Positions 36,477 through 45,612 of a stretch of 64,000 nucleotides of DNA are shown one piece after another. The stretch covers positions 3,782,001 through 3,846,000 of the forward strand of contig NZ_CP065800.1 of the NCBI RefSeq assembly GCF_023206215.1, given 5' to 3'. Below the pieces are notes generated by a model. The model saw only the letters and a list, made by a program, of their open reading frames with translations, was not told the DNA's origin and did no database searches. Position numbers and translations under genes: made by a program. Source of the stretch: Butyrivibrio fibrisolvens. Its GTDB lineage: Bacteria; Bacillota; Clostridia; Lachnospirales; Lachnospiraceae. Position 1 is the first letter of the stretch. The number at the start of each line of letters is the position of its first letter.

Positions 36477-36683
36477 TTACTGCTGATTGCTAGCCTTGTA
36501 GTTCTCCTTTAACATTTTCTGGTAGTCTTGTATGGAAATATCGCCCTTTAGCATACTTCCCATAGCCTCTGTCCCTACCTTACCAATTTTGAGATTTTCT
36601 ATAGACAGCGTTGCCATAGTTTGGCGAATCATATCAATCTGCGCAGGTGTTAACTCCTTATTTTGAAACTCATCATTTTTCAT
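36477..36683 (-). CDS. VbhA-like antitoxin domain protein (orphan)
   Basis: A 68-residue protein. The centre TLSIENLKIGKV followed by MLKGDISIQDY fits the VbhA antitoxin pattern, with the Fic-inhibitory motif [S/T]xxxE[G/N] at Thr25-Glu29-Asn30. VbhA-type proteins block the AMP-transferring toxin VbhT/Fic. No Fic protein (HPFxxGNGR) is encoded in this window, so the antitoxin appears orphaned, or the toxin is elsewhere. Good ribosome site (GAGGGGG). Confidence 0.65.
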   Translation of the reverse strand: MKNDEFQNKELTPAQIDMIRQTMATLSIENLKIGKVGTEAMGSMLKGDISIQDYQKMLKENYKASNQQ

Positions 36684-36740
36684 GACTAGAGCCCCCTCTC
36701 CACCATGATAGTTTCTGATTTAATTTACTTCTTGTATGCA

Positions 36741-36772
36741 AAAACCCCAGACTCAAAAGTCTGGGGTTTTAT
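36741..36772 (-). terminator. Terminator after tRNA-Met
   Basis: Minus strand: AAAACCCCAGACT / AGTCTGGGGTTTT, then TT; it starts four bases after the tRNA 3' end. Confidence 0.92.
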
Positions 36773-36775
36773 TAG

Positions 36776-36849
36776 TAGCGAGAGGGGGATTCGAACCCTC
36801 GACACCGCGGGTATGAACCGCGTGCTCTAGCCAACTGAGCTATCTCGCC
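36776..36849 (-). tRNA. tRNA-Met (CAU), elongator type
   Basis: On the minus strand a complete cloverleaf: 7-bp acceptor stem GGCGAGA/TCTCGCT, D arm GCTCAGTTGGCTAGAGC, anticodon stem CGCGG..CCGCG around loop TTCATAC with anticodon CAT, and T loop GGTTCGAATCC. The sequence resembles B. subtilis elongator tRNA-Met. The 3' CCA is not encoded (CTA follows the discriminator A). A lysidine-modified tRNA-Ile2 also has CAU but usually differs in the acceptor stem. Confidence 0.93.
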
Positions 36850-36992
36850 ATGTCAGTATTTATCAGTGGTGTGAAGCGGTGTCACTCACAACCGACTCGT
36901 ATAATATACCTCGAATCAAGTTTAATGTCAACACATTTTTTCAAAAAATTATAAAATTTTTTAAGGTTTATTTTGCTCCGTTTTTACGATAA

Positions 36993-37036
36993 CAGCACGC
37001 CCGGAGACTCTTCCTTAAAGGAGCCTTCCGGGCGCT
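36993..37036 (-). terminator. Hairpin after the MATE gene
   Basis: Long stem around GCGCCCGGA / TCCGGGCGTGC with an inner GGCTCCTTTAAGGAAG loop. The following bases are not a clean T run, so it may terminate weakly or work in the other direction. Confidence 0.6.
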
Positions 37037-37121
37037 ATTTTACTGCATTTATTCCACTTACAAAAGTCACATCATATGAGTAAGAATCATTTTCACTTAA
37101 GCATACAGATATTTACACACA

Positions 37122-38504
37122 TCAAGCCACTTTATGATCAAGCCACTTGCCACTCATAAATCTTATAGTAAAAAATACTCCTCTTACAAACCAGTCAGAG
37201 AACATTCCGCACCATACAGCAACAGGTGATACGAATCCAAATACATGTACCAGTGCTATAGTAACACCGACTCTGACCGTCCACATGCTTATTACAGACA
37301 ATATCATAGAAAATCGCACATCTCCTGCTGCCCTCATACCATAAGCCGGCAGGAAGGCAGGAACCCAGAACAGCGGCTTTACAATTGTTATAAGGCCGCA
37401 CATATACATGCAAAGCTTGGCACTTTCATAATTCATGCCACCAAGACTCGTGATAGGTCCTCTAAGCGCAAATATAAACAGGCAACTTAATATAATAGCA
37501 ATCTCAGCCCATATCGCCATCTTCTTAACGTAATATCTTGCTTCATCTTTTCTTCCGGCGCCAAGACTCTGTCCCACAACAGTCATAAGACCTATTCCTA
37601 CGCCGCAGGCTGCAACTCCGTTAACATTCTCCATGATATTGGTCATAGCCTGAGCTGTAATAGCCACGGTACCCATAGTGGAGACTGTAGACTGGATCAC
37701 AAGCTTACCAAACTGGAACATAGAATTCTCTATTCCATTAGGGATTCCAAGGGCCAGAACTCTTTTGATAAGGTATCCCTGAGGTCTGATAGTTCTATAG
37801 TCTCTTATGCTTATCATCTGATCCTTGTTATGAAGATAGGCAAAAACTACAATTGCAGACAGCCATCTTGAGATAAAAGTAGAAAGCGCAGCGCCTGCAA
37901 CTCCCAGTCCGAATACATAGATGAATACCGCATTGCCGACAATATTGATAAAGTTACATACGATAGATATAAGAAGAGGCCTTCTGGTATTGCCCTGAGC
38001 CCTGTATATGGCCGATCCCGCGTTATACAAAGCAATCCCGGGAAAAGACAATATGGTGATGAAAAAGTACACCTGCGCCTTGACCATAAGCGCATCCTCA
38101 ACCTTACCAAATACCGTATTCAGGATCCCGTTCCTGAACAATAGACATATAATTGTTATTGCTACAGACAGTATAAGTGCTGACAATGACACCTGCCTTG
38201 CAGCTTCCTGTGCCTTGTCCTTATTTTTCTGTCCTATAAAATTAGAACATATGACAACGCCGCCTGTAGCAAGAGCTGCAAAGGCCTGATTGACAAGTAT
38301 ATTGATAGAATCTACAAGCTGAACAGCTCCAAGTGAATAGTCATCAACATTGCTGACCATCATAGAGTCTGCAAGACCCATGAGAGATGTCAGAAACTGC
38401 TCTGCGATCACAGGGATTATAAGCATCAAAAGAGCGTGATTACTAAAGATATGACCAGTATCGGTCTTTGACTTACTTATATTATTAGTTTTCAAAAGCT
38501 GCAC
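37122..38504 (-). CDS. MATE-family efflux transporter
   Basis: A 460-residue membrane protein with about 12 helices and the two-fold MATE pattern: VIAEQFLTSLMGLADSMMVS near the N-terminus, LGIPNGIENSMFQFGKLVIQ at the start of the second half. MATE pumps export drugs or organic cations using H+ or Na+. The start is uncertain: GTG at 38504 or TTG three codons later, neither with a strong ribosome site. Confidence 0.92.
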   Translation of the reverse strand: MQLLKTNNISKSKTDTGHIFSNHALLMLIIPVIAEQFLTSLMGLADSMMVSNVDDYSLGAVQLVDSINILVNQAFAALATGGVVICSNFIGQKNKDKAQEAARQVSLSALILSVAITIICLLFRNGILNTVFGKVEDALMVKAQVYFFITILSFPGIALYNAGSAIYRAQGNTRRPLLISIVCNFINIVGNAVFIYVFGLGVAGAALSTFISRWLSAIVVFAYLHNKDQMISIRDYRTIRPQGYLIKRVLALGIPNGIENSMFQFGKLVIQSTVSTMGTVAITAQAMTNIMENVNGVAACGVGIGLMTVVGQSLGAGRKDEARYYVKKMAIWAEIAIILSCLFIFALRGPITSLGGMNYESAKLCMYMCGLITIVKPLFWVPAFLPAYGMRAAGDVRFSMILSVISMWTVRVGVTIALVHVFGFVSPVAVWCGMFSDWFVRGVFFTIRFMSGKWLDHKVA

Positions 38505-38543
38505 ACTTTCATAGTCAAAAGTTTTTAAGTTCCCTTATCATTA

Positions 38544-38580
38544 AAGCAGGTTCTGTGGATAATCCCAGCAGAACCTGCTT
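38544..38580 (-). terminator. Hairpin after argS
   Basis: AAGCAGGTTCTG / CAGAACCTGCTT, perfect 12-bp stem, 13-base loop; only a short T stretch on the minus strand. Confidence 0.65.
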
Positions 38581-38675
38581 ATAATTCATACATTCCTGAA
38601 CATATAGTTCAAGAATACATCTCATATTATGATGCAGGTATCAGATATATTTAATGACTACTACATCATATATAA

Positions 38676-40448
38676 TTACATTCTCTCAGGAGCATCAAAT
38701 CCCAGAAGATCAATACCAGTCTCCATAATTCTGAGCGTGTTATAAAGAAGTGCTATATAGCTCTCCTTCTTGGCTTCATCCTCTTCTGCAAGGATTCTTG
38801 TCTCGTGGTAGAAGCTGTTGAATGTATTAGAAAGTCCATAGATATATGCACAGATCCTATTAGGCATAAGCTCCTTGGCTGCGCTTTCTACTGCTTCTGC
38901 AAAGCCTGTAAGTGCAAGGCACAGTGCCTTCTCATTATCAGATCCTGATACTGCAAGGCGTGCATCCTTGGCTTTCTTGCCTGACTGCTCTTCGTACTTG
39001 GCAAGAATAGACTTGATACGAACGATAGTATACAGAAGGTATGGGCCTGTATCTCCTTCGAATGAAGTGAACTTGTCTATATCAAAGATATAATCCTTAG
39101 AAGGCTGGTTAGAAAGATCACCATACTTAAGTGCCGCAAGAGCTACCTGATGTGATGTCTTCCTTGCTTCCTCATCGCTGATATCGGCATTGCCTTCCTT
39201 GATACGGCTATACATCTTCTCATCGATCTCGCTTATAAGACTCTCAAGACGCATTACGCCGCCCTGTCTAGTCTTAAATGGCTTACCATCGCTTCCGTTC
39301 ATAGTACCAAAGCCTACGAACTGAAGATCTGTCTCAGGCATAACAAGCTTAGAGATATGAGCACTTCTGAATACCTGTGTGAAATGAAGAGTCTGACGCT
39401 TATCAGCTACATAATAGATAGCATCAGGATGATACTCATCCATACGCTTTTTTATAGTAGCAAGGTCTGTTGTAGCATAAAGTGCTGCACCATCACTCTT
39501 AAGTACGATACAAGGAGGAAGCTCCTTGGCATCATCATCTCTTGTAACATCTATAACAAGTGCGCCCTGACTTTCGTGAGCATATCCGTTGTCCTTGAAA
39601 TAATCTACCATAGAAGGGATTATGTCATGAACAGTGGATTCGCCCCACCACAGGTCGAAATCAACATTAAGGTTCTTATAGTTCTTCTTAAGGTCAGATA
39701 CTGATACATTAAGGATATGGTGCCAAAGAGCACGGTATCCTCTGTCTCCGTCCTGAAGCTTCTTGGTAGCTTCAAGAGCTGCTGCCTTATAAGCTTCATC
39801 CTCTTTGGACTTACCGGATGCAAGAGGGTAGATAGTCTCAAGCTCTGAAAGAGTGAATGGCGGCTCCTTAGGATAGCTTCCTGTATATGACTCATCAAAG
39901 TATGGAAGATCCGGCTTCTGAAGCTTAAGCTCTGTGATAATAAGGCCCATCTGAAGACCCCAGTCACCAAGATGAACGTCACCAATTACCTTATTGCCTG
40001 TATATCTTAAGATTCTCTTTAAAGACTCACCGATTACAGCACTACGAAGGTGTCCTACATGAAGAGGCTTAGCTACGTTAGGTCCGCCGTAATCAAGGAC
40101 TATTGTAGGCTCATGACCAGGAAGATCAACACCAAATCTCTTCTCATGAAGCATCTTAACTATATAAGAGCGAACGAATTCACGGCTAAGTGTAAGATTT
40201 AAAAATCCGGGTTTTACAGAATCTACCTTCTCGAACATCTCATTGCCTGAAAGCTTAGCTGCAACTTCATCTGCAATCATAAATGGAGCCTTGTGATACT
40301 GCTTGGCACCTGCCATAGCACCATTGCACTGAAACTCACAAAGATCAGGACGGTTAGAAACGCCGCACTTACCAAGGGCTTTGTCATATCCTGCTGCCTC
40401 AAAGGCATCAGATACTTCTTTACTAATAAGGTCTAATATCTTTTCCAA
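38676..40448 (-). CDS. argS: Arginyl-tRNA synthetase
   Basis: A 590-residue class I synthetase. The HIGH-type motif is HVGH in KPLHVGHLRSAVIGESLKR, and VHLGDWGLQMG and EGDTGPYLLYT are standard; a KMSKS-like loop is replaced by KTRQGG, normal for many ArgRS. The start codon is TTG, seven bases after AAAGGA. Its own promoter lies 75-103 bases upstream. No T-box is visible in the leader. Confidence 0.97.
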   Translation of the reverse strand: MEKILDLISKEVSDAFEAAGYDKALGKCGVSNRPDLCEFQCNGAMAGAKQYHKAPFMIADEVAAKLSGNEMFEKVDSVKPGFLNLTLSREFVRSYIVKMLHEKRFGVDLPGHEPTIVLDYGGPNVAKPLHVGHLRSAVIGESLKRILRYTGNKVIGDVHLGDWGLQMGLIITELKLQKPDLPYFDESYTGSYPKEPPFTLSELETIYPLASGKSKEDEAYKAAALEATKKLQDGDRGYRALWHHILNVSVSDLKKNYKNLNVDFDLWWGESTVHDIIPSMVDYFKDNGYAHESQGALVIDVTRDDDAKELPPCIVLKSDGAALYATTDLATIKKRMDEYHPDAIYYVADKRQTLHFTQVFRSAHISKLVMPETDLQFVGFGTMNGSDGKPFKTRQGGVMRLESLISEIDEKMYSRIKEGNADISDEEARKTSHQVALAALKYGDLSNQPSKDYIFDIDKFTSFEGDTGPYLLYTIVRIKSILAKYEEQSGKKAKDARLAVSGSDNEKALCLALTGFAEAVESAAKELMPNRICAYIYGLSNTFNSFYHETRILAEEDEAKKESYIALLYNTLRIMETGIDLLGFDAPERM

Positions 40449-40522
40449 AACTTTGTCCTTTCAATAAAAAACTATTAAAATCTGTATATATATGAAATTA
40501 AGCTTTCAAAATCTCTTAATGT

Positions 40523-40551
40523 ATAATAATAAAGAAATATATGTTAGTCAA
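40523..40551 (-). promoter_or_regulatory. argS promoter
   Basis: Minus strand: TTGACT, 17 bases, TATTAT, about 70 bases before the TTG start. Confidence 0.6.
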
Positions 40552-40687
40552 ACGTTATTATTTCATTTATCAAAATATAGCAATATTAAAATATTATCGT
40601 ATCAAATATTCATCCGCAATTTTCAAAGAGTCATATTACTCATACTTCGCACTTGCCAAACATGCGCCGATAAACGGATACAGGTCA

Positions 40688-42193
40688 CTAATCCCAGACT
40701 TCCTCAGCTTTGTTATAATAATCCATCAAAACAGGCCTGGTCAGCTGATTGATATCAACATCAAGATTCACTTCATCTTTGCCAAAAGTAAATAAAGAGG
40801 CCACATTGTCACTTGTAAGATATTTGGTCTCAACATCAAAAGTGATCTCTTCTGAAAGTTCTCTTTTGCTTGCCATATTAAATCCCCAGTCCCCAAAAGC
40901 CGGAACTTCTATATGATAAGCTTTGACATTAAAGCCTTCGCTTTCAATTGTTTTATTTATGCACCAAAATGCCTTGGTAGCATAATATGGGCTTGTGGAC
41001 TGAACTACCAATACGCCGCTGTCAGTCAGGCACCCGCCGCACATCCTATAGAAGATATTAGAATAGAGTTTATTCAAAACCTCCGTATTAGGATCAGGAA
41101 GATCAACTATGATAACATCATATCTCTCACTGCAGTTCTCAAGATATTCATAAGCATCCATATTAAGGATATTCAGCTTATCGGACAGAAGGCTGTTCTC
41201 ATTGATATCCGTGATATTCTTGTCAGTGCTGCATATCCTGATCATCTCTGCATCCAGGTCTACAAGGTCTATCTTCTTGACTTCAGGATATTTTAGGACT
41301 TCTCTGACTGCAAGTCCGTCGCCTCCGCCCAGGATCAGTATGTTCTGCCTTGTATCTACTTCATTCATAGGTATATGTACAAGAGCTTCATGATAACGGT
41401 ACTCATCAGCAGTAGAGAACTGACAATTACCATCTATAAAGAGCCTTACATCATCCCTGTGCTTGGTCATGACTATCTTCTGATACGGTGTCTGCTCTAT
41501 AAGGATAACCCTGTCCATATACAGGCCGCTTTCTACAGAATTAGATATCGTATCAGCCAGTATCATTCCAAGAAGCATAATACCTGACAGGATGATAGCA
41601 AGCATGCGATAGACACGGATCCTCTCTATCCTCTTGCCAAACTTCCACATGATAAGAAGGGCTGCAACTATATTCATAAATCCACACAAAAAAGATGTGG
41701 CAAAATATCCCAGCTTAGGAAGCAGGATAAGAGGAAATGCCACAGCTCCTACAAGTCCGCCAATATAGTCAAAACTAAAGATAGATGAAAGAGTAACCTT
41801 AAGATTGTTCTCATCCTGCTCTATGATCCTGGTCATAACAGGAATCTCTGCACCTGCAAAGGCTCCTATTATGATAATCTCAAGGTACATAACAACTGCA
41901 TAGCCTGATATGTATATATTAGCAAGAAACAATACCAGTGAACTGATACCGCCGATAACACCTATTCCCAGCTCTATAGTTACAAATACATTAAAAAGAT
42001 TTTTGGTAAAATACTTGGAAATATATGAACCAAATCCAAGCGCCGCCATATATAGGCCAATAGTCACTGAATACTGCAGTGTACTATTGCCCAAAAGATA
42101 AGAACTCACCGCACTGATGATAAGCTCATAGCACATAGAGCATCCTGATATGATCAGGGTCGTCAGCATCAGTAGTCTGTACTTCTTACTCAT
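40688..42193 (-). CDS. Membrane-embedded spermidine-synthase-like protein
   Basis: A 501-residue protein. Residues 1 to about 220 carry six to seven membrane helices; about 225-480 form a spermidine-synthase-like methylase fold: LILGGGDGLAVREVLKYP (SAM-type loop), VDLDAEMIRI, and VIIVDLPDPNTEVLNKLYS. Both catalytic-site acids of the DxxDP motif are kept. The likely donor is decarboxylated SAM made by the adjacent speD product; the acceptor amine and reason for membrane placement are unknown. It ends the queH-speD-DUF4178 unit and may act on a lipid or membrane substrate (speculation). Confidence 0.88.
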   Translation of the reverse strand: MSKKYRLLMLTTLIISGCSMCYELIISAVSSYLLGNSTLQYSVTIGLYMAALGFGSYISKYFTKNLFNVFVTIELGIGVIGGISSLVLFLANIYISGYAVVMYLEIIIIGAFAGAEIPVMTRIIEQDENNLKVTLSSIFSFDYIGGLVGAVAFPLILLPKLGYFATSFLCGFMNIVAALLIMWKFGKRIERIRVYRMLAIILSGIMLLGMILADTISNSVESGLYMDRVILIEQTPYQKIVMTKHRDDVRLFIDGNCQFSTADEYRYHEALVHIPMNEVDTRQNILILGGGDGLAVREVLKYPEVKKIDLVDLDAEMIRICSTDKNITDINENSLLSDKLNILNMDAYEYLENCSERYDVIIVDLPDPNTEVLNKLYSNIFYRMCGGCLTDSGVLVVQSTSPYYATKAFWCINKTIESEGFNVKAYHIEVPAFGDWGFNMASKRELSEEITFDVETKYLTSDNVASLFTFGKDEVNLDVDINQLTRPVLMDYYNKAEEVWD

Positions 42194-42234
42194 AAATAAC
42201 CTCTAATACAAAATATATCTAAAACCACAATCCC

Positions 42235-43362
42235 TTATTTGCCCCCTCCGCTGGAAGATCTTCTGGAATTGATACTGGACTGCCTTACTGAAGAGGAGTA
42301 GCTATCATAATAGCTGCCACCTATGTCATAAATAGTCTCTCCGGTATAGGACTCATAGGCAGACGGAGTATGACTGTATTTCTTGGAATCCGAGCTATAG
42401 CTTGAACTGTAATAATGACTCCTGTACCATCTTGTGGTACTCTCCGAGCTCTTATATGGAGAGTTGTCCGAAGCATAGTTATACTTTCTTTTGGATATCT
42501 GGATATAAACCTTGTCAGCATCATCTTCCGGATGATATATAAGGCAGTACTCCGACTTAGTAACTATGGCAATAGGAGCATCGCTTACACCATCTTCCTG
42601 GGTTACTGATTCTGTCTGACCTTCAATACCATCTATGATATCTTTGGCAACATAGTCTGTAGAATACGAAGATGATTCGCCGGATTTATATGAACCATAT
42701 GAGATGCTTACACTAGTATTACCTGCACCTGTATATTCATATACATCAGCTTTTTGCTTTTCATTGCCTGTTATCGAAGTTACATACTCATAACTTTGAC
42801 TTTTCTTAAGATATTTATCTATATATTTGGGTAAAGGCGGTAATGAATCCGCAATGGCAAACAATAATATAAAGATAAAAAAGGCAAAAGCCCAAAAAGT
42901 TTGACTGCCAAGCAGTTTATATATATTAAACTTAGGCTTTTTATATCCTGTTATCTGAATATCACTAAGCTCAATATATTCGCCCCTGGAATATTCTGTT
43001 CCATCATCCCAAATTTCTGCAGACAAAGTATTCTCTTCAGTTATATCTTCATACTCTATAAAATCAGCCTCATCGCCTCTTTCTACGTCTACATCTCCTG
43101 AGCATCCGGTAACTACCTGATGACCTCTGTCAACCTCGTGCCACTTTGAACTTATCCTTCCACGAACATCATTGGCCGGCCATGAAACAGAGTATTCTGA
43201 ATAAAAATCATCCATAGACAGCCACACTTCGCCTCTATTGGTCATAAGTCTGTATTCTGTCCAGGTTTTATTGCCATCATAAGTATTCTTATAAGTTATC
43301 CATCCAATTACATGTGCTTCAACATTTTTTATCTTTAAAATAGAACCAACTTTTATATTCAT
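42235..43362 (-). CDS. DUF4178-containing membrane protein
   Basis: A 375-residue protein. The N-terminal DUF4178-like part has VGSILKIKNVEAHVIGW, TWTEYRLMTNRGEVWLS and SRGEYIELSDIQITGYKKP (about 1-140). One hydrophobic segment (about 155-175) follows and the C-terminal 190 residues are Ser/Tyr-rich with a final SSSGGGK tail. DUF4178 has no known reaction; it is often found with SpeD and SpeE-like genes (from memory). It lies four bases after speD and 41 bp before the SpeE-like gene. Confidence 0.8.
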   Translation of the reverse strand: MNIKVGSILKIKNVEAHVIGWITYKNTYDGNKTWTEYRLMTNRGEVWLSMDDFYSEYSVSWPANDVRGRISSKWHEVDRGHQVVTGCSGDVDVERGDEADFIEYEDITEENTLSAEIWDDGTEYSRGEYIELSDIQITGYKKPKFNIYKLLGSQTFWAFAFFIFILLFAIADSLPPLPKYIDKYLKKSQSYEYVTSITGNEKQKADVYEYTGAGNTSVSISYGSYKSGESSSYSTDYVAKDIIDGIEGQTESVTQEDGVSDAPIAIVTKSEYCLIYHPEDDADKVYIQISKRKYNYASDNSPYKSSESTTRWYRSHYYSSSYSSDSKKYSHTPSAYESYTGETIYDIGGSYYDSYSSSVRQSSINSRRSSSGGGK

Positions 43363-43366
43363 CTAA

Positions 43367-43705
43367 CTATAAACTACTAATATTCCTTTCAATAATCTGA
43401 GTCTTGATCTGCGTGGCCTTAAACAGTTCCTTAAGTTTGTCTGTAATGCCTTCTGTAACAGTATCTGAGCATGAGAAGACATCTATTGCCGCATACCCGT
43501 ATTCAGGCCATGTATGAACCGAAAAGTGTGAAGTAGTTATCACGGCAAAATATGTAACTCCGATGGGTTCAAACTCATGTATACACTCTTCTACTATTTC
43601 AGCTCCTACAAAATCTATTGCTTTGTGCGCAGCCTCCTTTATCGCCTCAGGATCGTCGATCATATCTGTGCAGCCATATAGATCTGCTACAAGATGCCTT
43701 GCCAT
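43367..43705 (-). CDS. speD: S-adenosylmethionine decarboxylase proenzyme (SpeD family)
   Basis: A 112-residue bacterial-type SpeD. Self-cleavage before Ser59 would create the pyruvoyl cofactor; His64 and Cys79 (in FSVHTWPEYGYAAIDVFSC) sit at the spacing known for the Thermotoga enzyme (S+5, S+20). The residue before Ser59 is Thr (ITTSHF), where the family usually has Glu. Product: decarboxylated SAM for aminopropyl transfer. Its start shares one base with the queH stop. Confidence 0.88.
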   Translation of the reverse strand: MARHLVADLYGCTDMIDDPEAIKEAAHKAIDFVGAEIVEECIHEFEPIGVTYFAVITTSHFSVHTWPEYGYAAIDVFSCSDTVTEGITDKLKELFKATQIKTQIIERNISSL

Positions 43706-44397
43706 TATTCATTCTCCTTTTGCATTTGTTTCTCGCGCTCTCTTTGCGCTTTGGAAAAAGAACAACCGCAATAATCCTGCCTGTATAAGCCAAACATCTT
43801 AGAAAGCTCTATAGAACGCTTATATCCATTCTTTTTCTTAAAATCAGATGGAAGGAAAACGGTGCCGTACTTATCTGCAGCTTCCTTCCCTGCTTTGTTT
43901 AAATTATCAGCATTTTTTAAAGGGCTTATGGTAAGAGTTGTAGTAAAACCGTCAAATCCCAGTTTTTTAGCAATTCTGGCGGTTTCATCAAGTCTTAGTT
44001 CAAAGCACCTGATGCACCTGTTGCCCCCTTCAGGGCACTCTTCAAGTCCCTTGACTGCACTAAGCCACTTGGAAGGATCATATTCACCTTCAAGGAAAGA
44101 TATCTTCCTTGCATTAGAATCTGAATTCATCCCTTCAAAGTCATTGTCATCTATCTGCCTGTTGTAGGCTTCTATCAGCCTCTTTTCCTCTTCCACTCTC
44201 TTTACGTACTCTGCTTCAGAAGTTATATTGGGATTATAATAAAAGAGCGTTATGTCAAAATATTCTCTTAGATACTCAAGACAATATGATGAGCACGGCG
44301 CGCAGCAGGCATGGAGAAGAAGCTTTGGATATACTCCCTCCTTCTGCCTTTCTTTTATGTAATTTTCCAGCTCTTTGGCATAATTAACTTTATTCAT
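43705..44397 (-). CDS. queH: Epoxyqueuosine reductase QueH
   Basis: A 230-residue QueH (DUF208). It reduces epoxyqueuosine to queuosine in tRNA. Conserved Cys pairs are in LLHACCAPCSSYCLEYL and CIRCFELRLDETA, and the C-terminal YRQDYCGCSFSKAQRE closes the cluster-binding site; FLPSDFKKKNGYKRS is a family block. No other queuosine gene is nearby. It is the first gene of the unit with speD, so its role with the polyamine genes may be only positional. Confidence 0.92.
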   Translation of the reverse strand: MNKVNYAKELENYIKERQKEGVYPKLLLHACCAPCSSYCLEYLREYFDITLFYYNPNITSEAEYVKRVEEEKRLIEAYNRQIDDNDFEGMNSDSNARKISFLEGEYDPSKWLSAVKGLEECPEGGNRCIRCFELRLDETARIAKKLGFDGFTTTLTISPLKNADNLNKAGKEAADKYGTVFLPSDFKKKNGYKRSIELSKMFGLYRQDYCGCSFSKAQREREKQMQKENE

Positions 44398-44472
44398 AAT
44401 ACCTGCCTATATACTTACAAAACTTTTTGGGGCACATTACGTTATACCAAAAAACTGTCCTATTGTCGATAT

Positions 44473-44512
44473 AAAAAAGATGCCGATTTCCCACTTGGAC
44501 GGACCGGCATCT
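44473..44512 (-). terminator. Terminator after the rRNA-methylase-like gene
   Basis: Minus strand: AGATGCCG / CGGCATCT with a 19-base loop, then TTTTTTA. Confidence 0.85.
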
Positions 44513-44539
44513 CCAAATGGAAAGCTTTTAGTTTCTGAT

Positions 44540-45445
44540 CTATGATCTGGCGAGCTCCCAAAAGGCAACAGCACTTGCAGCAGCCACGTTTAGAGAATCC
44601 ACATCATGAGCCATGGGGATTATGACTTTGTAATCTGACATCTTGATGGCTGCATCTGATAATCCGTCGCCTTCATTGCCCATTATTATGGCAAGCTTGT
44701 CTTCCTGCTTTAATCTCTCATCATCAAGTCTTACAGACTCCGGCTTTAGAGCCATAGCAGCAGTCTTGAAACCAAGATTATGAAGGAGTTCAAAGTTCCC
44801 TCTTACAAGTCCTGCAGATCTCTGCCTTTCATCATTATATTCATCTTCGTCAGAATCAAGATAAGTCCAGGGGATCTGGAACACATTGCCCATGCTGACT
44901 CTGATAGCTCTTCTTGAAAGAGGATCACAGCAGCCCTTGGTAAGAAGGATGGCTTCAATATTGAATGCTGCAGCACTTCTGAATATGGCACCTATATTGG
45001 TAGGATTAACAACTGTATCAAGGATTGCGATCCTTCTTGTATCTCTGATAAGATCAATGACCTCTGGCATAGAAGGCCTTTTCATAACTGATAGTATCCC
45101 GCCTGTTAGATTATATCCTGTTATAGCTGATAGTTTGTCATGCTCTACGGCATATACAGATACATTGCTATCACCGGATGAAAGACCCTCATTATAAGAA
45201 GTAATGCGCTCTATAAGCTCCATATATTCCGGATGGCTTAACTTCTCTTCTTCCACAAGGATAGACTCCGGTACGCATGGAAAGCTAAACGCCCTGTCTA
45301 TGACTTTCAAACTCTCCGCAATAAAAACTCCGCCATCAGGTTCATAATAATGGCGAAGCTGCGACTCATTAAGATCCTTATATACCGACAATCTGTCGTC
45401 ATCAAAATCTTTAATATATTCTATCTGCACCTTAAACCTCTTCAT
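44540..45445 (-). CDS. TrmH-family RNA 2'-O-methyltransferase
   Basis: A SPOUT-fold RNA methylase of about 301 residues. An N-terminal substrate-binding part (about 1-110) is followed by the knot: TVVNPTNIGAIFRSAAAF, AIIMGNEGDGLSDAAI and IPMAHDVDSLNVAAASAVAFWEL. It is a paralogue of rlmB in this window (about 30% by eye in the knot), so its RNA target probably differs. The ATG at 45445 was chosen over an upstream GTG with no good ribosome site; the choice is uncertain. Confidence 0.88.
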   Translation of the reverse strand: MKRFKVQIEYIKDFDDDRLSVYKDLNESQLRHYYEPDGGVFIAESLKVIDRAFSFPCVPESILVEEEKLSHPEYMELIERITSYNEGLSSGDSNVSVYAVEHDKLSAITGYNLTGGILSVMKRPSMPEVIDLIRDTRRIAILDTVVNPTNIGAIFRSAAAFNIEAILLTKGCCDPLSRRAIRVSMGNVFQIPWTYLDSDEDEYNDERQRSAGLVRGNFELLHNLGFKTAAMALKPESVRLDDERLKQEDKLAIIMGNEGDGLSDAAIKMSDYKVIIPMAHDVDSLNVAAASAVAFWELARS

Positions 45446-45513
45446 CTTGTCAAAAAACTTCCACACTTTCGCAAAGTCTTCGAGTATACTGCACCATTTA
45501 TTCTAACACAGAA

Positions 45514-45566
45514 ATACCCCTGATATATTCCTTTGTATATAATCATCAAGGAACAATCAGGGGTAT
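45514..45566 (-). terminator. Hairpin after nrdD
   Basis: ATACCCCTGAT ... ATCAGGGGTAT (11-bp outer stem) with an inner TTCCTT/AAGGAA stem. On the minus strand TTTCTG follows. Confidence 0.7.
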
Positions 45567-45612
45567 GCATTTTCTAACCTCTTATCGTAAGCGGGAAGTT
45601 TGGCTTTACCAA

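Noticed and set aside
35389..36849. Integrated prophage or ICE at tRNA-Met
   Set aside because: No integrase, relaxase, structural gene or second tRNA end was found; only three small genes are present.
40449..40687. T-box or small gene upstream of argS
   Set aside because: No T-box motif; the plus-strand frame there is AT-rich and lacks a ribosome site.
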